The position numbers were made by a program, and so were the translations under genes. The notes under the pieces were generated by a model that was not told the origin of the DNA, did not search any database, and worked only from the letters and a program-made list of their open reading frames with translations. 7,388 nucleotides of DNA from positions 1 to 7,388 of the forward strand of contig JAAYHT010000314.1 in assembly GCA_012735285.1 (NCBI GenBank). The letters run 5' to 3'. Below, one piece after another: positions 1 to 5,791 of this stretch (the stretch's first letter is position 1; each line of letters starts with the position of its first letter). Origin of the DNA: Clostridiales bacterium (GTDB taxonomy: Bacteria; Bacillota; Clostridia; Peptostreptococcales; Anaerovoracaceae).

Positions 1-14
1 ATAATAATAAATAT

Positions 15-91
15 CGGGGCGTGGCGCAGTTTGGTAGCGCGTTTGACTGGGGGTCAAAAGGCCGCAGGTTCAAATCCTGTCGCTCCGACCA
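15..91 (+). tRNA. tRNA-Pro (anticodon GGG), CCA encoded
   Basis: A complete cloverleaf can be folded by hand. The acceptor stem pairs 15-21 with 81-87 (one G-U pair). The D-stem is GCGC/GCGC at 24-27 and 37-40. The anticodon stem TTTGA/TCAAA (42-46, 54-58) encloses loop CTGGGGG with anticodon GGG at 49-51. The variable region is 59-63. The T-stem pairs 64-68 with 76-80 around the loop TTCAAAT. Discriminator A88 is followed by a genomically encoded CCA (89-91). Anticodon GGG reads proline CCC/CCU codons. An intrinsic terminator follows directly, so this is either a single-gene unit or the last tRNA of an array starting before the window. It is not tRNA-Pyl, whose anticodon would be CUA; this matters because a PylD homologue is nearby. 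Confidence 0.96.
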
Positions 92-123
92 AAAACTCTG
101 TTAACAACAGAGTTTTATTTTTT
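92..123 (+). terminator. Intrinsic terminator of the tRNA-Pro transcript
   Basis: Arms AAAACTCTGTT (92-102) and AACAGAGTTTT (106-116) are perfect reverse complements of 11 bp around a 3-nt loop (AAC). The hairpin is followed by ATTTTTT (117-123). It starts one base after the tRNA CCA end, the usual position for a terminator closing a tRNA unit. It should also insulate the downstream deacetylase gene from tRNA transcription. Confidence 0.9.
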
Positions 124-197
124 GAGTCATATCACAATATTCAACATAGAATAAAGTGTATTCTTTCTTATTATTTAATGCGAAAGGATGTACTTAA

Positions 198-824
198 ATG
201 AATGAAAGAAACATTGATCCTAATGCTCCGATGATTGCATTAACTTATGATGATGGCCCATCTTTAAGACTGACACCAATATTACTTGAAGAGTTAAAGA
301 AGAATAATGCGGTTGCAACCTTTTTTCTTCTTGGAAATAATGTTGAAGTATATCCGGATATTGCTAAGATGATAGTTGAGAATGGAAATGAAATAGGAAT
401 ACACGGTTACGACCATTCAGACCTGTCTGTACTGTCAGCTGAAGAACTGCAGCAACAAATGAATTCTACAAGAGAAATCATTGAAGGAGCCACCGGTTAT
501 ACGCCAGTTATCATGAGGCCAACTTACGGCTTTCTTAGTGATACCTTAAGAGAAAACGTTAATATGCCAATTATTCTCTGGTCAATAGATACCTTTGACT
601 GGGCAAATAGAAATGCCGAGACTGTATATAACAGTGTCATTGAAAATGTAAGTGACGGAGACATAATACTTATGCACGACATTATCGAAAGCACTATCGA
701 AGCTTCCAAAGCTTTAATACCCGAATTAATAAATAGAGGATATCAGCTTGTCACAGTCAGTGAATTAAGTCAATATAAAGGGGTTCCTTTAGAGCCTGGC
801 GTTGTTTACAAGAAAATTGAATAG
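198..824 (+). CDS. Polysaccharide deacetylase (NodB domain), no signal peptide
   Basis: Predicted carbohydrate esterase family 4 metal-dependent N-deacetylase, of the type acting on peptidoglycan GlcNAc or chitooligosaccharides. The 208 residues are almost exactly one NodB domain. Motif 1 is TYDDGPS (residues 16-22), giving catalytic base D18 and metal ligand D19. Motif 2 is H69-x3-H73 (HGYDH), the metal-binding histidines. Motif 3 is RPTYG (107-111), where RPPYG is usual. Motif 4 is DTFDW (131-135). Motif 5 is LMH (158-160), giving the catalytic His160. The set is complete, so activity is expected. The ATG at 198 has an AAAGGA site 9 nt upstream and an in-frame TAA immediately before it (195-197), so there is no room for an N-terminal extension. 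Relatives normally carry a signal peptide or membrane anchor; this one starts about 11 residues before the catalytic domain. It ends with TAG, 2 bp from the convergent PylD-like gene. The substrate is not determinable here. Confidence 0.9.
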   Translation: MNERNIDPNAPMIALTYDDGPSLRLTPILLEELKKNNAVATFFLLGNNVEVYPDIAKMIVENGNEIGIHGYDHSDLSVLSAEELQQQMNSTREIIEGATGYTPVIMRPTYGFLSDTLRENVNMPIILWSIDTFDWANRNAETVYNSVIENVSDGDIILMHDIIESTIEASKALIPELINRGYQLVTVSELSQYKGVPLEPGVVYKKIE

Positions 825-826
825 AG

Positions 827-1627
827 TTATCGGCAGAGATTTCCAATCATCACAGCCACCCCAATCTGCAGTAAATCATGAATAATTCTGTCATTATACT
901 TTTCATACAATTGATCAGCCATTGATAAGGTTATACCGGGTGAAGCTATAAATACAGCTTTACTAATCATCTCTTCACTCATCCAGTTTCCTTCATCAGT
1001 TGCATCAAAGATTAATGTATAGTTACTTATTTGATCTAAGCTTGTAACCACAATCCGCTTATCAAGGCCAGTCAATACAGATGGTTCCTTGTCATAGACC
1101 ATTGGAAGAGCACCTTTTTGTTCAAGCCTTGAGAACAGTATTCTTCCCAAGTTACCATAGCCTAGTATTAGCACTTCTTTTGCTTGCAAATTTCCACAAG
1201 CTTGCTCAATAGCGGTAATATAGCCCTTTGCTGTGGCCATCATACTATCAGTATAAAGGCCATTTTGTGTGTTAATGCCCACAAAACGATTATCATCTGC
1301 TAAGAAAATACATGTGGCTTCTTCTTGATATGCCTCATATATTCCTTCTACATCCTTACCTTCTGTAATAAATGTATTAAAGCCTAAATGATTTATTATA
1401 GACGCAACGCTTTCAGCAAAAAAAGGCATTATACCCTGACCTGCTGTAACAGGAATTATTGCAACTCTAAAATCAGTAGCAGCTTCATCTATTTTTGACA
1501 CTGTGATGTCGTTTGCCAGCGCAGATAATTCTTTAAGAGTGCATCCTGTTTTCTTTATAAGGTCATTTTCATAATTTGAAAGATTGTTTTTTATGTCCCT
1601 AATCCATTCAGCTTTCAATCTCAACAT
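827..1627 (-). CDS. pylD: PylD homologue: 3-methylornithyl-N6-lysine dehydrogenase (pyrrolysine biosynthesis)
   Basis: PylD oxidises 3-methylornithyl-N6-L-lysine with NAD+; cyclisation of the product gives L-pyrrolysine, the UAG-encoded residue of MtmB, MtbB and MttB methylamine methyltransferases. The 266 residues are close to the archaeal PylD length (about 260). PylD-like blocks seen are IIPVTAGQGIMPFFAES (57-73), LGFNTFIT (81-88), FLADDNRFVGIN (108-119), a Rossmann NAD site GYGNLG (156-161) after strand VLIL, an acidic residue D179 closing the next strand (NAD rather than NADP), ASPGI (228-232), and a C-terminal HDLLQIGVAVM (250-260). The ATG has AGAGGA 8 nt upstream, and the gene starts 15 bp after the RACo-like stop, so the two are probably co-transcribed. 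The stop is TAA. No pylB, pylC, pylS or tRNA-Pyl is in the window, so the family is clear but the role in true pyrrolysine synthesis is inferred. A PylD-like dehydrogenase of other function remains possible. Confidence 0.82.
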   Translation of the reverse strand: MLRLKAEWIRDIKNNLSNYENDLIKKTGCTLKELSALANDITVSKIDEAATDFRVAIIPVTAGQGIMPFFAESVASIINHLGFNTFITEGKDVEGIYEAYQEEATCIFLADDNRFVGINTQNGLYTDSMMATAKGYITAIEQACGNLQAKEVLILGYGNLGRILFSRLEQKGALPMVYDKEPSVLTGLDKRIVVTSLDQISNYTLIFDATDEGNWMSEEMISKAVFIASPGITLSMADQLYEKYNDRIIHDLLQIGVAVMIGNLCR

Positions 1628-1642
1628 TATTTTTTTCCTCTA

Positions 1643-3250
1643 TTAAAAATACATTTCTCCCAAATAGATGTCTTGAAAATTAGGATTAGCCGCCAGTTCT
1701 ATATGCTTTGAATATTTAGCTAAGCTGAAAGCATGTTCAAGAGCAGATTCTGATAACAAAGCCATTGACACCCCCACACCAGCAGCATTCCCAATTGAAA
1801 CAACTTTCTCTTTTGGTACATCGGGCAGCAAGCCTATTGTAATAGCACTTTCTTTATCAATATAATTACCAAAGGCTCCGGCAAGGAATATATTGTTCAA
1901 ATCACTTGATACTATTCCCAACTCATTCATCAAGATTTTAATGCCGGCTGCTATGGCAGCTTTCGCTAATTGAACCTCTCTTACATCTTTTTGTGTAAGC
2001 GTTATATCTTTGCTATCCTTTCCCCAATAAAGCACGAATTCATTGCCGTTATTTCCTTTTCTAAGTCTATCGTAGATCTCTTTCGAATAACCTTTTTGTT
2101 TAGCGTCTTCTCTTGTCAATAGTCGTCCGTTTTCTGAAATGATTCCTAGATTCAGCATTTCTGCAACGCATTCGATTAAGCCAGAACCACATATACCTAT
2201 CGGTATAGCATTATCAATTACTAATAGTTCAACTTCATCTTCCTTTATCTTAACTCCCTCAATTGCTCCCTTGGTGGCTCTCATACCCTGACTAATGGAT
2301 GCGCCTTCAAATGCAGGTCCTGCTGCGGTTGAACAAGCTAAGATTTCTCCGTTATAAGCTAAAACAATTTCTCCGTTAGTACCAATATCAATTGCCAAAT
2401 TAGCACCATCTAATTCCTTAATATTTGAAGCAAGCATAACGGCAACTATGTCTGATCCTACATGCCCTGCAATATTGGGAAGAACTGTTACTTTGGCATT
2501 ATTATTTATTTTCAATCCTAATTTACTTGCAAGAATTTCAACAGGGCCTGTAAATCCAGGTGTAAAAGGTACCATTGCAAGTCCAAATGGATCTATACCA
2601 AGTAAAAGATGGCTCATGGTTGTATTGCCCACTGCTGTCGCACAGCATATCTCTTCAGGAGAAATTCCTTCCTTTTCTTTAAACTCTAATATTATGCTGT
2701 TTAAAGCATCTAGTATCTTTTCTTGAAGCAGCTTAAGATTTCCTTCCTCTTGTTTGCTGAATAGGATTCTTGATATAACATCAGCACCGAAAGTAGTCTG
2801 AGGATTGGTTCGCGCTACAGAATTAATTAGTTTCCCCTCCGCTAAGTCCCATAGCATGCCTACAACTGTAGTTGTGCCTATATCAAAAGCTACTCCATAT
2901 TCTGTTGTTTGTCTTTTATCGTGGGTAAAATTTTCAGGCAACCAAACTAAATCTTTTTTTCTTTGATCTTCACTTTTCTGAGGTATTAATACAACTAGAT
3001 TGTCGGTTACTTTTACCCTACAAGCCAGTCTTATGCCCTTGTTTATTTCTTCTTCAGTTAAAAATCTTTTTTCAACCTCGTCGGGCTCTTCTACACTCCC
3101 TGAAAGTATTTTAATCTTGCATTTACCGCAAGTACCTTCACCAAAGCAATCTGCCTCTATAAGTATAGATGCATTTTTTGCAGTTTGTAATATAGTCTCT
3201 CCTGCTTTTACATCTAGTGTTATGTTATTTGGTTCAAATCTTACTTTCAT
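1643..3250 (-). CDS. RACo-like corrinoid protein reductive activase (2Fe-2S + ASKHA domains)
   Basis: Predicted ATP-dependent activator that reduces inactive cob(II)amide in corrinoid methyl-carrier proteins back to Co(I). The N-terminus is a plant-type 2Fe-2S ferredoxin domain with C35-x5-C41-x2-C44 and C77 as ligands. A short charged linker (about 91-116) leads to an actin/Hsp70-like (ASKHA) C-terminal domain, with phosphate loop AFDIGTTTV (121-129), a second loop AIDIGTNGEI (286-295), AGPAFEGASI (310-319), ICGSGLIE (353-360) and LAGAFGNYID (456-465). At 535 residues it is shorter than characterised RACo (around 630), mainly through a reduced linker/middle region. It differs from archaeal RamA, which has C-terminal 4Fe-4S clusters. 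The ATG has AAAGGA 10 nt upstream. It is the first gene of a likely two-gene unit with the PylD homologue, and the MetH-activation-like gene lies upstream. The partner corrinoid protein is not in the window. Confidence 0.88.
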   Translation of the reverse strand: MKVRFEPNNITLDVKAGETILQTAKNASILIEADCFGEGTCGKCKIKILSGSVEEPDEVEKRFLTEEEINKGIRLACRVKVTDNLVVLIPQKSEDQRKKDLVWLPENFTHDKRQTTEYGVAFDIGTTTVVGMLWDLAEGKLINSVARTNPQTTFGADVISRILFSKQEEGNLKLLQEKILDALNSIILEFKEKEGISPEEICCATAVGNTTMSHLLLGIDPFGLAMVPFTPGFTGPVEILASKLGLKINNNAKVTVLPNIAGHVGSDIVAVMLASNIKELDGANLAIDIGTNGEIVLAYNGEILACSTAAGPAFEGASISQGMRATKGAIEGVKIKEDEVELLVIDNAIPIGICGSGLIECVAEMLNLGIISENGRLLTREDAKQKGYSKEIYDRLRKGNNGNEFVLYWGKDSKDITLTQKDVREVQLAKAAIAAGIKILMNELGIVSSDLNNIFLAGAFGNYIDKESAITIGLLPDVPKEKVVSIGNAAGVGVSMALLSESALEHAFSLAKYSKHIELAANPNFQDIYLGEMYF

Positions 3251-3315
3251 TAACTAAATATCCTTTCTCTACAATTATTGAATTAACTTTAGGTAATTTT
3301 GCGGTAATAGCTACT

Positions 3316-3332
3316 TAATAATACCATTATTA
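3316..3332. repeat. 7-bp perfect inverted repeat in the RACo leader
   Basis: TAATAAT (3316-3322) and ATTATTA (3326-3332) are perfect reverse complements around a 3-nt spacer. On the minus strand the repeat lies about 15 nt after the start of the predicted RACo transcript and about 65 nt before its ATG. It has no GC pairs in the stem, so a stable RNA hairpin is unlikely; a protein-binding operator is possible, as is chance in AT-rich DNA. Confidence 0.35.
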
Positions 3333-3353
3333 TTCTCTTCTAACACTTGTTTT

Positions 3354-3382
3354 ATTAGAATAAGATAAAGATGTGAATTCAA
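3354..3382 (-). promoter_or_regulatory. Candidate sigma-70 promoter for the RACo-pylD unit
   Basis: On the minus strand, TTGAAT (3377-3382) and TCTAAT (3354-3359) are separated by exactly 17 bp. The -10 box matches the consensus in 5 of 6 positions and the -35 in 4 of 6. It lies 9 bp beyond the stop of the MetH-activation-like gene, in the only sizeable gap (141 bp) of the left block. It predicts a start near 3347 and a leader of about 97 nt, which is long enough for regulation. No known riboswitch fold, including a cobalamin box, was recognised in the leader. AT-rich DNA makes chance matches common. Confidence 0.4.
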
Positions 3383-3391
3383 AAACAAATG

Positions 3392-4063
3392 TTAAGTTTT
3401 TATGAATATATTACAAAAATGGCAACCTAAAGGGTTGCCTTTGCAGCTTTCACATGCTAATGAAGGAAAATTGCCAGCTTGTTTTAACTCTAAAAAAATA
3501 CCTGCACTGCTTTTTTCGGGCACCATCATACCATATTGATTAATATGAAGGTTTAAAATGTCTGCATTTAAAATATTAAAGAATTTATTAAGCTCACTAA
3601 CATTCATCCCATAATATCCAGGCCCAAAGGATTCAGAAACAACTTCTTCTGTCTCGTTTATAAGGTGTTTTTTAAATAATACTCTGCCTGCATCAATAAA
3701 AGCAGTGCCCCAAGCATCGCAATATAGTTGATCTAAAATTTGTTTACTATCGATCTTACACTCCCCAATGGTCATCATGTAAATAAATGAACTTATTACA
3801 TCTGTTTGATTAAGTATCTCGAAGGCATTACATGAAATTGTAATGTTATCAATAACTAGTTCCTTACCTTCGATTTTCTTTGGAATCACATGCTTATATG
3901 CTACTTTCAAGCTTATATTATCAATAATTTTAGAGTATACATTAAGAGCTCGCTGCCAAACTGTTTCATTCTTTTCGATTGCAGGATCTGTATTAATAAT
4001 TCTTAGAAAGAAGCTTTTAACTAGAGTAAAATGTTGTTTTAAATTAAACTCTATAACTTTCAA
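3392..4063 (-). CDS. MetH activation-domain-like protein with C-terminal cysteine quartet
   Basis: Resembles the stand-alone 'vitamin B12-dependent methionine synthase activation domain' proteins of anaerobes, which in MetH bind SAM and support reductive methylation of the cobalamin. The recognisable part is the C-terminal half: FGPGYYGMNVSE (146-157) resembles the MetH S-P-G-Y-x block, and MMVPEKSSAGIF (179-190) resembles its M-x-P-x-x-S-x-S-G block. The last 20 residues hold C204-x2-C207-x6-C214-x2-C217, which could bind an Fe-S cluster or zinc. No signal peptide or membrane segment is evident. It starts with TTG at 4061-4063; AAAAGGAG ends 6 nt upstream and an in-frame TAA (the ligase stop) immediately precedes, which fixes the start. 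The stop is TAA. It sits between the acyl-ligase gene, with which it is probably co-transcribed, and the RACo-like gene, which suggests a role in corrinoid reactivation. The family call is moderate; the biochemical role is inferred. Confidence 0.72.
   Translation of the reverse strand: MKVIEFNLKQHFTLVKSFFLRIINTDPAIEKNETVWQRALNVYSKIIDNISLKVAYKHVIPKKIEGKELVIDNITISCNAFEILNQTDVISSFIYMMTIGECKIDSKQILDQLYCDAWGTAFIDAGRVLFKKHLINETEEVVSESFGPGYYGMNVSELNKFFNILNADILNLHINQYGMMVPEKSSAGIFLELKQAGNFPSLACESCKGNPLGCHFCNIFIKT
3415..3439 (-). terminator. Terminator-like hairpin inside the 3' end of the MetH-activation-like gene
   Basis: On the minus strand, GGCAACC (3433-3439) and GGTTGCC (3421-3427) form a perfect 7-bp GC-rich stem with a 5-nt loop (CTTTA), followed by A and five T (3415-3419). 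This has the form of an intrinsic terminator but lies before the stop codon, over codons for GNPLGCHF. Termination here would release a message lacking its stop. It may be a partial attenuator before the RACo gene, or a coincidence of the cysteine-motif codons. Confidence 0.35.
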
Positions 4064-4077
4064 TTATTGCTCCTTTT
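4061..4077 (-). promoter_or_regulatory. Ribosome-binding site that fixes a TTG start
   Basis: On the minus strand AAAAGGAG (4070-4077) stands 6 nt before TTG (4061-4063). The nearest alternative ATG-type starts in this frame have no comparable site, and the codon just upstream is the TAA of the ligase gene. The site lies within the final codons of the ligase gene. Confidence 0.75.
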
Positions 4078-5791
4078 CAACATTCTTCTTTTTCCTAGCC
4101 TTTTCTCTTTCCTCTTCTTCTAAAATTGTATATGCTACTTTACCAACAAGGGTTGTAGGAAGTGATTCTCTAAATTCAAATTCATAGGGCATTGCATATT
4201 TTGCAATATGCTTCTCACAATGCTTCTTAATGCTCTCCTTTACTTCTTCAGTAGGTGATATATTTGGTTTTAATACTATAAATGCCTTAACTTTCTGTAC
4301 TTTATATGGATCATCAACACCGATTACAGTTGACATAAGTACAGCTTCATGTGAATCTATAACGTTTTCTAGCTGTGATGGATATATTGAATAACCTGAA
4401 GATATAATTACTCTCTTTAGGCGCTGTCTGAAATATATGAATCCATCCTCATCCATTACACCTAAATCCCCAGTATGAAGCCATTTATGTCCGTCAGGAT
4501 GCACCTGCAGTGCATGGGCTGTTTCCTTTGGATCACCTACATAACCTAGCATTACAGTAGGACCGCATATGCAAATTTCCCCTTCTTCTCCATATTCGAC
4601 TTCCTCATGTGTATGGGGCTTAACAATTTTATAATATGTATCCGGGAAGGGAATACCCACACTTCCCTCTTTATAATAATTCTTAGGTGTTAAACAGCTG
4701 GCAGTTACACATTCTGTTGTTCCATAACCTTCTCTGATTTGAACATTTGCCCCATGGTCTCTTAGGAAAGCATCAACCTTTTTCTTAAGCTCAATAGAGA
4801 GCGAATCTCCTCCACAAAAAACTCCTTCTAAACTTGACAAATCAACGCCCTTCATCTTTTTGCTACGCAATAAAGCTTCAAAAAGTGTTGGTACACCTGC
4901 AATGTAATGGGGGCGATTTTTCTTCAAAAGCTGTGGAAATGTTTTAGAGCTAAAAGCCGGCACCAAAATGCACTTGCAGCCATTTGTCAACATCGTATGA
5001 ATACATACTCCCAGTCCAAAACCGTGGAATATGGGTAGAACTGCTAACATAGCATGTCCTACAACAACACAATCACCCATGGCCGCTGTTTGCATTGACA
5101 GTGCATTAAAGTTTAAATTTGAAAGTAAGATGCTTTTAGGTGAGCCAGTTGTACCACCGCTATAAAGGGTTACTGCAGGATCATTACCCTTTTTCTCTAA
5201 TTTGTATTCTTTATGGTAGTTCCTTCCGTTATATAAGAAGTCCTTCCATCTTATAATATCTGCGTCAGGAGGTATCTTTTTTACTTTCCACCCTTTCGTC
5301 ACTGTATAACCGATTGACTTAACTGGGTTTAACTTATCTTTAACGCTGGTGATAATTAAATATTTTAATGATGTATTATCAACAACATTTGCAAACTTTT
5401 GGTAAAATACATCGAGGGTAATTGCAGCAACGCTACTGGAATCATTAAGATAAAACTCTATTTCTTTTTCTGAAGACAATGGATGTATCATATTTGCAAC
5501 TGCACCTATCATATTAACTGCATAAAATATAATAATTGCTTGAGGTATATTGGGCAGGCAAATTGTAACCCTTTCTTCTTCATTAATACCTAGAGTTTTT
5601 AAAGCCTTTGCACATTCGTGTATTTCTTCTATCAGCTCAGTATAGGTGGCTTCTGTTCCTAAAAATTCATAGGCTATTATATTTGGATATCTCTTTGCAG
5701 TTCTTTCAACAAAATCATACATTGAAATATCAGGATAATCCAATTTCGCGGGTACATTGTCGTAGAATTTTAACCAAGGTGCTTTAAGCAT
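4064..5791 (-). CDS. AMP-forming acyl-CoA/acyl-ACP ligase
   Basis: ANL-superfamily adenylating enzyme that activates a carboxylic acid as acyl-AMP and passes it to CoA or a carrier-protein thiol. The 575 residues are normal length for a fatty-acyl ligase. Motifs in order: P-loop YSGGTTGSPKS (210-220, with G at the second S/T position), GYGTTE (355-360), HTGDLG (439-444) with ribose-binding D442, the hinge FRQRLKR (454-460), SSGYSIYPSQLE (464-475), and the C-terminal catalytic Lys K551 in LVGKVAY. A highly charged Lys/Glu tail follows (about 557-575). No transmembrane segment is clear. The ATG has GAGGTG 7 nt upstream, and its first 8 bp overlap the end of the E2-like gene, implying translational coupling. 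The TTG of the next gene follows the TAA without a gap. Neighbouring ketosynthase, dehydratase and E2-like genes suggest it loads or releases a fatty acid or polyketide chain. Substrate chain length cannot be read. Confidence 0.9.
   Translation of the reverse strand: MLKAPWLKFYDNVPAKLDYPDISMYDFVERTAKRYPNIIAYEFLGTEATYTELIEEIHECAKALKTLGINEEERVTICLPNIPQAIIIFYAVNMIGAVANMIHPLSSEKEIEFYLNDSSSVAAITLDVFYQKFANVVDNTSLKYLIITSVKDKLNPVKSIGYTVTKGWKVKKIPPDADIIRWKDFLYNGRNYHKEYKLEKKGNDPAVTLYSGGTTGSPKSILLSNLNFNALSMQTAAMGDCVVVGHAMLAVLPIFHGFGLGVCIHTMLTNGCKCILVPAFSSKTFPQLLKKNRPHYIAGVPTLFEALLRSKKMKGVDLSSLEGVFCGGDSLSIELKKKVDAFLRDHGANVQIREGYGTTECVTASCLTPKNYYKEGSVGIPFPDTYYKIVKPHTHEEVEYGEEGEICICGPTVMLGYVGDPKETAHALQVHPDGHKWLHTGDLGVMDEDGFIYFRQRLKRVIISSGYSIYPSQLENVIDSHEAVLMSTVIGVDDPYKVQKVKAFIVLKPNISPTEEVKESIKKHCEKHIAKYAMPYEFEFRESLPTTLVGKVAYTILEEEEREKARKKKNVEKEQ

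Noticed and set aside
15..91. tRNA as the pyrrolysine tRNA or as an integration site
   Set aside because: The anticodon is GGG and the fold is a standard cloverleaf; no duplicated tRNA 3' end or integrase is in the window.
122..152. Possible promoter TTGAGT...TAGAAT before the deacetylase
   Set aside because: The spacer is 19 bp and the -35 box overlaps the T-run of the tRNA terminator; no better pair was found, so the promoter of this gene is left uncalled.
524..709. Minus-strand open frame of 61 codons
   Set aside because: Lies wholly inside the deacetylase gene, which has all its catalytic motifs; the antisense product has no recognisable family or supported start.
775..790. Small hairpin TAAAGG-GGTT-CCTTTA as a terminator for pylD
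   Set aside because: Only 6 bp with no T-run on either strand, and it lies inside the deacetylase gene.
2448..2726. Plus-strand open frame of 92 codons
   Set aside because: Antisense to the well-supported RACo-like ASKHA domain; composition is that of a shadow frame.
3000..3257. Plus-strand open frame of 85 codons
   Set aside because: Antisense to the ferredoxin domain of the RACo-like gene; no family resemblance.
3251..3391. Cobalamin riboswitch before the corrinoid activase
   Set aside because: The gap is short and AT-rich, and none of the conserved B12-box sequence or GC-rich helices was seen.
3843..4187. Plus-strand open frame of 114 codons, rich in Phe/Ser/Leu
   Set aside because: Overlaps two real minus-strand genes; the hydrophobic look comes from reading antisense to Lys/Glu-rich codons.
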